This document shows positions 24,248 to 34,078 of a DNA stretch of 36,641 bases, piece after piece. Under the pieces are notes generated by a model. The model was given only the letters and a program-made list of their open reading frames with translations. It did no database searches and was not told the origin of the DNA. The translations under genes were made by a program, and so were the position numbers. The first letter of the stretch is position 1, and every line of letters begins with the position of its first letter. Where the stretch lies: positions 1 through 36,641 of the forward strand of contig NZ_VSTH01000139.1 in the NCBI RefSeq assembly GCF_008123965.1, read 5' to 3'. Origin of the DNA: Bradyrhizobium hipponense (GTDB taxonomy: Bacteria; Pseudomonadota; Alphaproteobacteria; Rhizobiales; Xanthobacteraceae).

Positions 24248-26509
24248 ATGGGTATCTTCGATGCAATGAACACCTCGGTGGGTGGCCTGCAGGCGCAGTC
24301 CTACGCGCTTCAGAACATTTCCGGCAACATCGCGAACTCATCCACCACCGGCTACAAGGGCATCGGGACCAGCTTCGTCGACCTCATTCCCGACTCCTCG
24401 GTGCCGAGCAAGCAGGTCGCCGGCGGCGTGACGGCCAACGCGAAGGCGACCATCACCACGCAGGGCACGATCTCCGGCTCCACCGTCGCCACCAATATGG
24501 CTATCACCGGCGACGGCTTCTTCTCGATCCAGAAGGCGACCGGCATCGTTGACAACTCGCCGGTGTTCAGCGGCGTGACGTACTACACGAGGCGCGGCGA
24601 CTTCCAACTCAATGCCAACGGCAATCTGGTCAACGGCGCCGGCTACTATTTGATGGGCGTCACGGTCGACCCGAAGACCGGCAATCCGCAAGGCAATGTG
24701 GCGACCGTCCTGAAATTCCAGAACAACTTCATCCCGGCGCAGGCGACCACCTCGATCCAGTACGCGGCGAACCTGCCGACCCAGCCGAATACGGTAGCGA
24801 GCACCACGGCGGCAAGTGGCTCGCTGCTCGCAGCCGGCGGCCTCAATCCATCGGACTTCACCGCCAACCCGCTGCCGGTCGGCACGCCGCCAGCGCCCTA
24901 TACCAACGCGACGGTGTCCGGCGCAGCCGCCACCGGCAACATCCGCTCGGCCTACTCGTCAACGACCGGGACCGGCACGGTTGCCCTCCAGAACAACTCG
25001 TCCGCGGTGGCTTCGACGTCCACCTCCCTCGACAACAGCGTGGGCACGCATCTGGCGTCCAGCATCCTCACCGCGCTGAGCGGCCAGACGCTGACCATCA
25101 ACGGCAACACGATCACCTTCAACGGCGGCACCACGGTCTCGACGGTCGGCAGCAACACCACGATCGGCCTAGGTGCGGGCACAACGGCCACGGTGGCCAG
25201 CATCCTGAGCGCGATCCAGACCGCCGGCGGCGCCGGCGTCACGGCCTCGCTCGCCGCAAGCGGTAATATTCAGATCTCGACCGGCACCGGCACGGACGTC
25301 GCGGTCAACAGCGGCACGGCAGCCACGGCCCTCGGCATCAGCAGCATAACACGCGGCGGCAACGTGCTGTCCTCGCCGGCGATCACCGGCGCCACGGTGC
25401 TGAGCGGCAGTGCGACCGCCGGCGGCGCCGAGGTGCTTTCGTCGGGCTTTTCGGCAGGCCCGCCCGCCGACACGATCACCGTCAACGGTCAGACGCTGAC
25501 CTTCATGGCCTCGGGTGCCTCCGGGCCGAACCAGATCGACATCACCGACAACATCACGACCCTGCTCGGCAAGATCGACGCGCTCTCCGGCGCCTCGGGC
25601 TCATCGATCAGCAGCGGTGGCGTGATTACGCTGAACACCGGCACCGTCTCCAACCTGCAGGTGTCCAGCTCCAACAGTGCGGCCTTCGCCGCGCTCGGCT
25701 TCACCTCGACCATCACCAAAAATCGTGATGGTGGCGGCACCGCCGGCACCGGCGGCGTGATTGGCAACGACATCGCCACCTTCACCAAGGAATCGATCAG
25801 CGGTGGCGCGGTGACCGCCTACAACGCCGCCGGCACGCCGGTGAACCTGCAATTGCGCTGGGCCAAGACCGACAGCGCGTCGCTGGGCGCGGGTCATACC
25901 GATAGCTGGAACCTGTTCTATCAGACCGATCCGAATGCGACCGGCACGACGGTCGGCTGGGTCAATACCGGACAGGCCTTCACCTTTGCCAGCGACGGCT
26001 CGCTGACTTCGCCGAGCGGCTCCGGCATCACCATCAACAATGTCAGCGTCAGCGGCCAGTCGCTCGGCTCGGTCGCCTTCAACATCTCCTCGGGCGGGCT
26101 GACGCAATATGCCAGCACCAGCGGCGCGGTGACCATCAACACCATCACTCAGAATGGTTACGCCGCCGGTCAGCTCCGCTCGGTCGCCGTCAACAACAAT
26201 GGCCTCGTGGTCGGCACCTTTTCCAACGGCCAGAACCTCGATCTTGCACAGGTATCGTTGTCGCACTTCAACGGCACCAATTACCTGAAGGCGCTCGACG
26301 GCGGCGCTTATGCCGCGACCGAGCAGTCGGGAAATGCCATCGACGGCGCTTCGGGCACCATCAGCGGTTCGTCGCTGGAAGGGTCCAACACCGACATCGC
26401 TGACGAATTCACCAAGCTGATCGTGACCCAGCAGGCCTACTCGGCCAACACCAAGGTGATCACGACCGCGAATTCGATGGTGCAGGACCTCTTGAACGTG
26501 TTGCGCTGA
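24248..26509 (+). CDS. flgE: Flagellar hook protein FlgE
   Basis: A 753-residue hook subunit, long for the family (about 400 in enterics). The N-terminus (GIFDAMNTSVGGLQAQS, then ISGNIANSSTTGYK) and the C-terminus (LEGSNTDIADEFTKLIVTQQ, then NSMVQDLLNVL) are the standard D0/D1 helices that form the axial core. The middle holds a Ser/Thr/Gly-rich expansion with two copies of a roughly 85-residue beta module (about 278-366 and 407-487). The second copy is clearly similar to a segment of FlgL in this locus. GGAG is eight bases before the ATG. It is the first gene of a flgE-flgK-flgL operon behind a sigma-54 promoter. Confidence 0.96.
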   Translation: MGIFDAMNTSVGGLQAQSYALQNISGNIANSSTTGYKGIGTSFVDLIPDSSVPSKQVAGGVTANAKATITTQGTISGSTVATNMAITGDGFFSIQKATGIVDNSPVFSGVTYYTRRGDFQLNANGNLVNGAGYYLMGVTVDPKTGNPQGNVATVLKFQNNFIPAQATTSIQYAANLPTQPNTVASTTAASGSLLAAGGLNPSDFTANPLPVGTPPAPYTNATVSGAAATGNIRSAYSSTTGTGTVALQNNSSAVASTSTSLDNSVGTHLASSILTALSGQTLTINGNTITFNGGTTVSTVGSNTTIGLGAGTTATVASILSAIQTAGGAGVTASLAASGNIQISTGTGTDVAVNSGTAATALGISSITRGGNVLSSPAITGATVLSGSATAGGAEVLSSGFSAGPPADTITVNGQTLTFMASGASGPNQIDITDNITTLLGKIDALSGASGSSISSGGVITLNTGTVSNLQVSSSNSAAFAALGFTSTITKNRDGGGTAGTGGVIGNDIATFTKESISGGAVTAYNAAGTPVNLQLRWAKTDSASLGAGHTDSWNLFYQTDPNATGTTVGWVNTGQAFTFASDGSLTSPSGSGITINNVSVSGQSLGSVAFNISSGGLTQYASTSGAVTINTITQNGYAAGQLRSVAVNNNGLVVGTFSNGQNLDLAQVSLSHFNGTNYLKALDGGAYAATEQSGNAIDGASGTISGSSLEGSNTDIADEFTKLIVTQQAYSANTKVITTANSMVQDLLNVLR

Positions 26510-26543
26510 TCGCGCGTAACGTAACCAAAGGCGGCAAGTCAAC

Positions 26544-28427
26544 ATGGGTTTGAGTTCAGCCCTCGCCAGTGCGATGAGCGGTCTGCGTGCCAACCAGGCC
26601 GCGCTCTCGATCGTCTCCTCGAACGTCGCCAATTCGCAGACGCCGGGTTACGTCGTCCAGACTCCGAACCAGATCGAGGTCACCACCGGCGACTTTGGCT
26701 CGACGGTGATGACGACCGGCGTCAGCCGGGAGCTCGACACCTACGTGCTGAACCAGCTGCGCACCGAGACCGGCGGCAGCGGCTACGCCGACCAGATGGC
26801 CAACATCCTGAAGCAGCTTCAGAATGTCTATGGCACGCCCGGCAACAGCGGTACGCTCGAAACCGCACTGAACAATTTCACCACGGCGCTCCAGGCGCTG
26901 TCGACGAGCGCCGGCTCGTCGTCGGCGCAGACCGTTGCCGTTGGCGCGGCGCAGGCGCTGGCGCAGCAGCTCAACGTCACCACCAAGGGCATCCAGTCGC
27001 TGCGCTCCAACGTCGAGCAGGATCTCGGCAGCTCGGCACAGCAGGCCAATGCGGCGATGCAGCAGGTCGCCGACATCAACACCAAGCTCCAGGGGCTGTC
27101 GGCAAACGATCCCTCGGCCGCGACGTTGATGGACCAGCGCGACCAAGCCATCAATACGCTGTCGAAATATGTCGACGTCCGCGTCACCACCGACGGTTCG
27201 AACCAGGCCAACATCTACACCACGACCGGTATCCAGCTCGTTGGCGCCGGGCTCGCCTCGCGATTCACCTTTGCGTCCGCCGGCGCCCTGTCGGCGACCT
27301 CGCTTTACAACATCGATCCGGCCAAGTCCGGCGTGGGTGCGCTCAACATCAAGCTTCCGAACGGCTCGCAGGTCGACGTCGTCGCCAACAACGTAGTGTC
27401 TTCGGGCCAGATCGCGGCCGATTTGAAGCTGCGGGACCAGACGCTGGTGCAGGCGCAGAACCAGATCGACCAGCTCGCCGCCACGATGTCGAGCGCACTC
27501 TCGGACAAGACGACGGCTGGCAGTACGGTCTCCGGCCCACCCGCCGGCTTCGACCTTGACCTTGCCGGGGCAGCGCCGGGCAACAGTGTCAACATCACCT
27601 ACACGGACACGGCGACCAACACGCAGCGCCAGATCACGCTTGTGAATGTGACCGATCCCGCGGCGCTGCCGCTCCAGAACGCCACCAACGCCAATCCGAT
27701 GCGTATCGGGGTGAATTTCTCCGGCGGCATGGGCGCGATCGCCTCGGCGCTCAACACCGCGCTTTCCAGCTCGCATTTGTCGTTCGCCGCCGCCCCGTCG
27801 CCGGCCACCGCGACGACGCTGCGCGTCACGGACGACAACAGCGGCCTCGCCAAAGTCAGTTCGGCGTCGATCACCAAGACGATCTCGTCGCTGACCTCAG
27901 GCAATCCGCAGCTGCCGCTCTTCACCGACGGCGGCCAGGCGCTTTATACCGGCGCGATCACGGCCTCGGGCTCGCAGATGACCGGTCTTGCCGGACGCAT
28001 CGCCGTGAACACGCAGCTGGTCAACGATCCGACCAGGCTGTCGGTCTACAGCACCTCGCCGACGACGCCCGCGGGCGACACGACGCGCTCGGACTATCTC
28101 TATTCGCAGCTCACCTCGGCGGTGTTCTCCTACTCGCCGCAGAGCGGTCTCGGCTCGGCGAGCCAGCCCTTCACCGGCAGCGTCTCGAACTATCTCCAGC
28201 AGTTCCTGAGTGTCCAGGGTAACGCCGCAACCCAGGCGACCCAGCTCCAGCAGGGCCAGAGCGTTGTGGTCTCGACGCTCCAGGCCAAGTTCAACTCGAC
28301 CTCCAGTGTCAACCTGGACTCGGAGATGTCGAACCTGATCCAGCTCCAGAATGCCTATGCCGCCAACGCTCATGTGATGTCGGTGGTGCAGAGCATGATG
28401 AACACGTTGCTCCAGGCTCAAGTGTAA
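26544..28427 (+). CDS. flgK: Flagellar hook-filament junction protein FlgK (HAP1)
   Basis: A 627-residue hook-associated protein 1. The N-terminal helix pair (SSALASAMSGLRANQAAL, then SSNVANSQTPGYV) and the C-terminal LDSEMSNLIQLQNAYAANA region are diagnostic. The N-terminal half has long coiled-coil segments (about 90-210), and the central part (about 330-440) is a beta-rich variable region. It follows flgE by 34 bp and precedes flgL by 20 bp, consistent with one transcript. The Shine-Dalgarno (AAAGG) is weak and distant, so translation may be coupled to flgE. Confidence 0.95.
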   Translation: MGLSSALASAMSGLRANQAALSIVSSNVANSQTPGYVVQTPNQIEVTTGDFGSTVMTTGVSRELDTYVLNQLRTETGGSGYADQMANILKQLQNVYGTPGNSGTLETALNNFTTALQALSTSAGSSSAQTVAVGAAQALAQQLNVTTKGIQSLRSNVEQDLGSSAQQANAAMQQVADINTKLQGLSANDPSAATLMDQRDQAINTLSKYVDVRVTTDGSNQANIYTTTGIQLVGAGLASRFTFASAGALSATSLYNIDPAKSGVGALNIKLPNGSQVDVVANNVVSSGQIAADLKLRDQTLVQAQNQIDQLAATMSSALSDKTTAGSTVSGPPAGFDLDLAGAAPGNSVNITYTDTATNTQRQITLVNVTDPAALPLQNATNANPMRIGVNFSGGMGAIASALNTALSSSHLSFAAAPSPATATTLRVTDDNSGLAKVSSASITKTISSLTSGNPQLPLFTDGGQALYTGAITASGSQMTGLAGRIAVNTQLVNDPTRLSVYSTSPTTPAGDTTRSDYLYSQLTSAVFSYSPQSGLGSASQPFTGSVSNYLQQFLSVQGNAATQATQLQQGQSVVVSTLQAKFNSTSSVNLDSEMSNLIQLQNAYAANAHVMSVVQSMMNTLLQAQV

Positions 28428-28447
28428 CCAGTACAGGGCTCTGAAAC

Positions 28448-30331
28448 ATGTCGATCAGCAGCATCAACTACTCCTCGTCGATTCTCGGCTCGCAGATCCG
28501 CAACATCAATCAGCAGCTCACCGATCTGTCGACGCAGCTGTCGACCGGCAAGCTGTCGCAGAACTATTCCGGGATGGGCACCAACGAGGGCTTCGCGATC
28601 GCCTCGCGCGCGCAGCTGTCCAACATCGCCGCCTACACGGATACGATCACCAACGTCAACGTCAACATCAACCTCGCCAACACGGCGCTGCAGGCGCTGA
28701 CGACGATCCGCAACACGGTGCAGACGGGCGCCGCGAACACGGCGCAGTCCCTCAACGTCAATGGACAAACCGTCGCACAGAACACTGCCGCGGCCCAGTT
28801 CGGCTCGATGGTTGGCGTTCTCAACACGGAGTCGGGCAACCGCTATCTGTTCTCGGGAACCGCCTTCAACACGCAGCCGGTCGCCAACGCCGGCGACATC
28901 ATCAACGGCACGACAACGCAGGCCGGCTTCAAGACCGTAATGGCGGAGCGCCAGGCTGCCGATCTCGGTGCCAATGGGATGGGACGGCTGGTGCAGACAC
29001 AGCCGACACCGAGCTCGATGCAGGTGTCGGAGGACACCGCCGGCTCGCCGTTCGGGCTCAAGATCGCCGCGGTCTCCTCGACGCTGACGGGCGCGACCGT
29101 CACCGGCCCGAGCGGCTTGCCGGTGTCGTTCTCGGTCGATCTCAACGGCACCAATCCGAGCAACGGCGACAAGCTGAGCGTCAAGTTCACGCTGCCGGAC
29201 GGCACGACCGAGCAGATCGACCTGACCGCGTCCACGGCCACGCCGACGCCACTCGGCAGCTTCGCGATCGACGCAAGCACCCCCGTCAACCCGAACAACA
29301 CCGCGTCGAACCTCAACACCGCACTGAACACCGCCATCCAGAAGCTCGCCAACACCTCGCTGGTGGCGGCATCCGCCATCGTCGCCGGCGACAATTTCTT
29401 CAACACCGCGAGCTCGGCGATCGGCGCGCCCGTGAACAACCAGGCGGCGACGCCTGCGCCTGTCACCGGCGCGACGGCGTTGTCCGGGGCGAGCCCCTCT
29501 GACTCGATCTCGCCCGGCTTCGTCGCTGGCGACACCATCACCGTCAACGGCACCACGCTCAGCTTCGTCGCCTCGGGCGCGACCGGCAACCAGCTCAACC
29601 TCACCGACAGCATTCAGACCCTGATGAGCAAGATCGACCAGATCACGGGCACCTCGAAGCCGTCGACGGTGCATGGCGGCTCGATCACGATCAACACCGA
29701 CGATGCGGCAAGCCTGAACATCACGAGCTCGAATACGGGAGCGCTGGGTGCGCTCGGTTTCGGCTCGACGCCCGTGACCGCCACGCAACCGCCGCTGCGC
29801 GTCGGCTCTTCGCCGGCGAGTTCGGCAACGACGCTGGTCAACGGCTCGGCCAATACCGTGAAATGGTACCAGGGCAATGACGGGCCCGGCTCGCCGCGCT
29901 CGACCGCAATGGCACGGGTCGACGATTCCATCACCGTGCAATATGGCGCGCAGGCCAACGAGAATGCTATCCGCCGGCAGCTGCAGGCGACCGCCGTATT
30001 CGGGACGTTCTCGACCTCGCCGACCGGACAGTATTCGGGCGGACAGGTTGCGGCGCTCAGCCTGCGCACGACCCAGGCGCTGACCCAGCAGCCGGGGCAG
30101 CAGCGTATCGAGGACATCCAGACCGACATCGCGATGGCCCAGAACACGATGAAGGATGCGACTACGCGCCAGACTCAAGCCAAGGCCCAGCTCCAGACCA
30201 TTATCGACCAGGCGGAGTCCGCCTCGCCGGACCAGGTGGCGAGCGAGATCCTTTCGCTCCAGAATGCCCTACAGGCGTCCTATCAGACTACCTCGAACCT
30301 CGCGCAGCTGTCGCTCGTCAAGTTCCTGTAG
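28448..30331 (+). CDS. flgL: Flagellar hook-filament junction protein FlgL (HAP3)
   Basis: A 627-residue flagellin-like protein joining the hook to the filament. The N-terminal segment (LSTQLSTGKLSQNYSGMGTN) and the C-terminal helices (IQTDIAMAQNTMKDATTRQT, then SLQNALQASYQTTSNLAQL) match HAP3/flagellin D0-D1. It is about twice the length of enteric FlgL because of a central surface-exposed region (about 190-470). Residues about 339-440 are similar to FlgE residues 379-487, beginning with (I/V)TGAT(V/A)LSG and ending with ALGF. It is last in the flgEKL run; a CtrA box follows seven bases after its stop. Confidence 0.93.
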   Translation: MSISSINYSSSILGSQIRNINQQLTDLSTQLSTGKLSQNYSGMGTNEGFAIASRAQLSNIAAYTDTITNVNVNINLANTALQALTTIRNTVQTGAANTAQSLNVNGQTVAQNTAAAQFGSMVGVLNTESGNRYLFSGTAFNTQPVANAGDIINGTTTQAGFKTVMAERQAADLGANGMGRLVQTQPTPSSMQVSEDTAGSPFGLKIAAVSSTLTGATVTGPSGLPVSFSVDLNGTNPSNGDKLSVKFTLPDGTTEQIDLTASTATPTPLGSFAIDASTPVNPNNTASNLNTALNTAIQKLANTSLVAASAIVAGDNFFNTASSAIGAPVNNQAATPAPVTGATALSGASPSDSISPGFVAGDTITVNGTTLSFVASGATGNQLNLTDSIQTLMSKIDQITGTSKPSTVHGGSITINTDDAASLNITSSNTGALGALGFGSTPVTATQPPLRVGSSPASSATTLVNGSANTVKWYQGNDGPGSPRSTAMARVDDSITVQYGAQANENAIRRQLQATAVFGTFSTSPTGQYSGGQVAALSLRTTQALTQQPGQQRIEDIQTDIAMAQNTMKDATTRQTQAKAQLQTIIDQAESASPDQVASEILSLQNALQASYQTTSNLAQLSLVKFL

Positions 30332-30337
30332 GGCTCA

Positions 30338-30353
30338 TTAAGGCGGCGTTAAC
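30338..30353 (+). promoter_or_regulatory. Full-consensus CtrA binding site
   Basis: TTAA (30338-30341), GGCGGCG, TTAAC (30349-30353) exactly fits TTAA-N7-TTAAC. It lies just after flgL and 49 bp before the ATG of the glycosyltransferase-like gene. CtrA controls flagellar and cell-cycle genes in alphaproteobacteria, so it likely drives or gates the four-gene operon downstream. Confidence 0.7.
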
Positions 30354-30401
30354 CATGCCTGTTTACCTCTTGGTGAGGGTTTGAGCGGGGCGGAGCCGTC
30401 G

Positions 30402-31184
30402 ATGTCGGACAGGATGCAGCTGGTGGTGGCCACGCCGTGCTTCGGCGGGCAGGTGTCGAGCATCTATGCGAGCTCGATCTTCGCACTCCAGCGCGCCGTG
30501 CACGGCATGTCCAATCTCGAGCTCAAGGTGCTGCTGCGCGACGGCGACGCGCTGATCACGCGCGCGCGGGCCAATCTGGTCGCGATGTTCCTGGACGATC
30601 CCAAGGCGACGCATTTCCTGTTCATCGACGCCGACATCGGCTTCAAGCCGGAGCAGGTGTTCCGGCTGATCGAATGCGGGGCCGACGTCGTCGCCGGCTG
30701 CTATCCGATCAAGCGCGTCAACTGGGACAAGGCGAAGCGGGCGATCCAGGCGGGCAGGGACGATGTGCCGGCGGCCTCGCTCGACTACGTGCTCGAGATC
30801 GACGATCCCGACCGCATCGTGGTGGTCAACGGTTTTACGCGCGTGCGTCATGCCGGCACGGGCTTCCTGATGATCCGGCGCCACGTGCTGGAGGCGATGT
30901 GCCGCCATCCGAACCACGCCGCTCTTCAGTTCTTCCGCGAGCATTCGCACGACACGCTGGCGGCGAGCCGGAACCGGTTCGCGCTGTTCGAATGCATGAT
31001 CGATCCGGTGAGCGGCACCTACCTCTCCGAGGACTTCGCCTTCTGCAAGCGCTGGACCGACATCGGCGGCGAGATCTGGGCCGACATCCAGAGCTCGCTC
31101 GATCACGTCGGGCCGTCGGTATTTCACGGCGACATCGCCTCGCAATTCGCGCCCGCGCCCGCTGCGGCGGCCGATGCGGCGTGA
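30402..31184 (+). CDS. GT-A-fold glycosyltransferase-like protein in the flagellar locus
   Basis: A 260-residue cytoplasmic protein resembling small GT-A glycosyltransferases. It opens with a strand QLVVATPCFGG and has FLFIDADIGF with a DAD (76-78) for metal/nucleotide-sugar binding, AGCYPIKR, and a late LSEDFAFCKRW that could be the acceptor-side catalytic acid. The donor and acceptor are unknown; flagellin or hook glycosylation is possible. The ATG at 30402 has GGAG six bases upstream; a TTG at 30381 is less likely. It is the first gene of a tight operon (gaps of 10, 1 and -4 bp) with two PLP enzymes and an ATP-grasp protein, behind a CtrA box. Confidence 0.72.
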   Translation: MSDRMQLVVATPCFGGQVSSIYASSIFALQRAVHGMSNLELKVLLRDGDALITRARANLVAMFLDDPKATHFLFIDADIGFKPEQVFRLIECGADVVAGCYPIKRVNWDKAKRAIQAGRDDVPAASLDYVLEIDDPDRIVVVNGFTRVRHAGTGFLMIRRHVLEAMCRHPNHAALQFFREHSHDTLAASRNRFALFECMIDPVSGTYLSEDFAFCKRWTDIGGEIWADIQSSLDHVGPSVFHGDIASQFAPAPAAAADAA

Positions 31185-31194
31185 GCGATCCGGG

Positions 31195-32823
31195 ATGAGC
31201 GCCGGCGCATCCCGTCCGTCAGACCCGGAGCAAGCGTCCAACAGCGCCTCGCGCTACCGCTTGCGCGACCTCTTCACACCGCTCGATACGCTGCTCGTCT
31301 CCGGTGGAGATCCGCGGTTGGCGCTCGATCCGATAGACCGCGTCAACGTCTATGGTTGTACGCCCTCGCCGGAGCCAGAGATCTGGAATTTCGCCTCCTC
31401 GACCGCGGCATCGATCTCTCAGGCAGCCTATGACCGCGCTGCGCTGGCGCGTGAAGAGCTCATGCACAAATGTCTTTTCGACGAGGTCGAAGTTGCCTTC
31501 GATGCGCGCTGCGAGGACATGCGCGATGAATTGCGCGGCCACCTCCAACTCTCGCCTCGGGTGGACATCGTATTCTCGCCGTCCGGCACGGACACCCAGC
31601 TCCACGCCCTGTTCCTGGCACGTGCGGTGCTCGGCGTGCCGCCGGTGACCATCGTGGTCGGCGCCGACCAGACCGGCAGCGGGACGGCATACACCGCGCG
31701 CGGTCGCCATTTCAGCACGATGACCGCGAGCGGCTTTGCCGTGCGCAAGGACGGTGCGGTGGCGGGACTGTCCGGCGACAGCATTGCGCTGCCGCTGCGC
31801 GACGCGGGCCCCGGCATCGCGATGCGCCCAGATGCCGATGCCGTGGTGCTGCGCGCAGTCGAGGCCACGATCGCGCAGGGCGCGCCCGTGCTGCTCCAGA
31901 TCATGGATTCGTCAAAGCTCGGCTGGCGTGCGCCGAGCGCGGCCTGCCTCGACGAGATCGCACGGCGTTGGCCCGGCAAGGTCCAGGTCCTCGTCGATGC
32001 CTGCCAGGCCCGGCTCGGGCGCCGGCGGCTGCGCTCCTATCTCGACCGCGGCTACATGGTGTTGATCACCGGCTCGAAATTCTTCGGCGGGCCAGCTTTC
32101 AGTGGCGCGCTACTGGTGCCGAAAGGACTTTCGCGGTTGATCGACCGGGCCGGTGGCATCGCGCCGGGATTGTTCGAGTATGCCGGCCGCTGCGACTGGC
32201 CGCAGGCCTGGATCACCTTGCGCTCGCGTTTCGAGCGCCGGCCCAATTTCGGCCAATGGCTGCGCTGGGAGGCGGCGCTCACCGAGATCGGCAGCTACTA
32301 TGCCGTACCGGGCGCCTTCCGTGCCAAGGCACTGGCCGAGCTTGCCGCGGGCATCGACTGCATGATCGCGCTGTCGCCGGCGCTCCAGGCCGTTCCGTCC
32401 GGGCATGCGAAAGTCGGTGTGGACGACGAGGAATTCGCCCAAGCCACGATCTTTCCGTTCACGCTGCTGCGCGATGGCAGGCCGGTCTCGAATGCCGAGA
32501 CCTGCGCCGTTCATCGCGCGCTGGCGGCCGACATGAACGGCGAGATCAGCGGCAGTGCCGCTGATCGCCAGATCGCCGCGCAGCGCTGCCTGATCGGCCA
32601 GCCGGTTCGGCTGGAGCGGCCGGACGGCAGCCCGCAGGCCGTGCTGCGGCTCTGCGTCGGTGCCCGGCTGGTGACGGAGGCCTGGTCGGCTGATGCCACG
32701 CAGGCGCAACGCAATGTCCAGCATATCCTCGATCGTATCGCCCACGTGCTGGTGAAGATCGAACTGCTGCTTGACCGTGTAACAGGTGCGGCCGTGCCGA
32801 AAAAGTCCGCGTTCGAGGTGTGA
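31195..32823 (+). CDS. Fold-type I PLP-dependent enzyme, aminotransferase/desulfurase-like, unassigned
   Basis: A 542-residue enzyme. A pattern of fold-type I PLP enzymes is visible: SPSGTDTQLHALFLAR for phosphate binding (about 128-143), VLVDACQ with Asp268 expected at the pyridine nitrogen, and ITGSKFFGG with Lys295 as the Schiff-base lysine. The N-terminal GGDPRLALDP and YGCTPSPEPE segments are not ones I recognise from a named family. The reaction is unknown: transamination, elimination or a desulfurase-like step are all possible. The start at 31195 has only a weak Shine-Dalgarno; an ATG at 31174 overlaps the upstream stop and may be the true coupled start. It ends 1 bp before the ATP-grasp gene. 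Confidence 0.7.
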   Translation: MSAGASRPSDPEQASNSASRYRLRDLFTPLDTLLVSGGDPRLALDPIDRVNVYGCTPSPEPEIWNFASSTAASISQAAYDRAALAREELMHKCLFDEVEVAFDARCEDMRDELRGHLQLSPRVDIVFSPSGTDTQLHALFLARAVLGVPPVTIVVGADQTGSGTAYTARGRHFSTMTASGFAVRKDGAVAGLSGDSIALPLRDAGPGIAMRPDADAVVLRAVEATIAQGAPVLLQIMDSSKLGWRAPSAACLDEIARRWPGKVQVLVDACQARLGRRRLRSYLDRGYMVLITGSKFFGGPAFSGALLVPKGLSRLIDRAGGIAPGLFEYAGRCDWPQAWITLRSRFERRPNFGQWLRWEAALTEIGSYYAVPGAFRAKALAELAAGIDCMIALSPALQAVPSGHAKVGVDDEEFAQATIFPFTLLRDGRPVSNAETCAVHRALAADMNGEISGSAADRQIAAQRCLIGQPVRLERPDGSPQAVLRLCVGARLVTEAWSADATQAQRNVQHILDRIAHVLVKIELLLDRVTGAAVPKKSAFEV

Positions 32824-32824
32824 G

Positions 32825-34078
32825 ATGCAGCATCCAGTTTCTACGCCGATCGGCATGACCGTGCCGGACTATGCCGACCGCATCGGCTTTGCGCAGTTGA
32901 CGCGCCGCGCCTTCGAAGGTGTCGATCTGCACCCGCTGCGCGATCAGCTCGTCGCCCGGATCGCGGAGGGGGCGGCACTGGCGGGCGAAGGCCTCGATCT
33001 GTCGCTGATTACCCAGCTTCTCGGCGATAAGGAGCAGGGGCTTGCGATCCAATCGGAGGTGCTCACCTTCCATCAATTGTTTCGCACGCCTTGCGCAGGG
33101 CCGAAACCCGGCTTGCGTGTGCTCGCGCTTGCGGCCGACATCGACATGGGCGGCAATACGCCGATCGAGTTCCTGCTCGAAGGCTCCGACATCGAGCTGC
33201 TGACGCTTTATGTGGTCAAAGGCGTCGGCTTGCCGGAGAAATTGCCCGATCACGACGTTGCCATCGTGGTTGCATCCGATTCCGAGGAATGCCGCGAGGC
33301 GCTCGCACTGATCGAAAAGGCCGCGCCGCACTGGCCGCGGCCGCTGCTCAATCGCCCCGATCTCATCGGCAACCTCGATCGCGACAAGCTGTATCGGCTG
33401 CTGACGGGCGTATCCGGTCTCGACATTCCCGCGACCGTCCATGCGACGCGCGCACAACTATCGAGCCTGTCCGAAGGGCGGATCGCGTGCGAGGACATCG
33501 CGGGCGAATTGCACTTTCCGATGATCGCGCGGCCGCGCGGCTCGCATGCCGGCGTCGGGCTCGCGAAGCTCGACGATGCGTCTGCACTCGCCGCCTATCT
33601 TGCCGAGCGGGAAGAGCAGGACTTCTTCGTTGCGCGTTTCGTCGATTATGTGAGCCCCGACGGGCTCTACCGCAAATATCGTCTCGCGATGGTCGACGGC
33701 AAGCCTTACGCTTGCCATATGGCAATCGCCGATCGTTGGGACATCTGGTATCTCAACGCGTACATGGCGTTCAGCGAGGAGAAGCGTGCTGAGGAAGCCA
33801 TCTTCATGCTCGACTTCGATCACGCTTTCGCGGCGCGTCACCGCAGCGCGCTCGACGAGATGAGCAGGCGCGTTGGCCTCGATTATTTCATCGTCGATTG
33901 TGCCGAGAACCAGGATGGCGAGCTTCTGGTGTTCGAGGCCGACAACACCGCCGTGGTGCACAACATGGATTCGCCGGTCGTGTTTCCGTACAAGCCGCCG
34001 CAGATGCGCAATATCTTTGCCGCGTTCGCGGCGATGCTGTCGCGGCATGGGGAAGCGAGCGAGGGGGGCGCAACATGA
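32825..34078 (+). CDS. ATP-grasp ligase-like protein
   Basis: A 417-residue protein. The C-terminal half (about 190-400) is ATP-grasp-like: FPMIARPRGSHAGVGL for the nucleotide-binding loop (Arg in place of the usual Lys near 236), FFVARFVDY for the hinge, and DYFIVDCAENQDGELLVFE with FEADN for the metal site. The N-terminal part (about 95-150) is a Rossmann-like pre-ATP-grasp segment. Such enzymes join a carboxylate to an amine or thiol through an acyl phosphate. Substrates are unknown. GAGG sits six bases before the ATG, and its stop overlaps the start of the decarboxylase gene (ATGA), so the two are translationally coupled. Confidence 0.75.
   Translation: MQHPVSTPIGMTVPDYADRIGFAQLTRRAFEGVDLHPLRDQLVARIAEGAALAGEGLDLSLITQLLGDKEQGLAIQSEVLTFHQLFRTPCAGPKPGLRVLALAADIDMGGNTPIEFLLEGSDIELLTLYVVKGVGLPEKLPDHDVAIVVASDSEECREALALIEKAAPHWPRPLLNRPDLIGNLDRDKLYRLLTGVSGLDIPATVHATRAQLSSLSEGRIACEDIAGELHFPMIARPRGSHAGVGLAKLDDASALAAYLAEREEQDFFVARFVDYVSPDGLYRKYRLAMVDGKPYACHMAIADRWDIWYLNAYMAFSEEKRAEEAIFMLDFDHAFAARHRSALDEMSRRVGLDYFIVDCAENQDGELLVFEADNTAVVHNMDSPVVFPYKPPQMRNIFAAFAAMLSRHGEASEGGAT

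Noticed and set aside
28418..30178. 586-codon minus-strand frame opposite flgL
   Set aside because: Antisense shadow of flagellar coding sequence.
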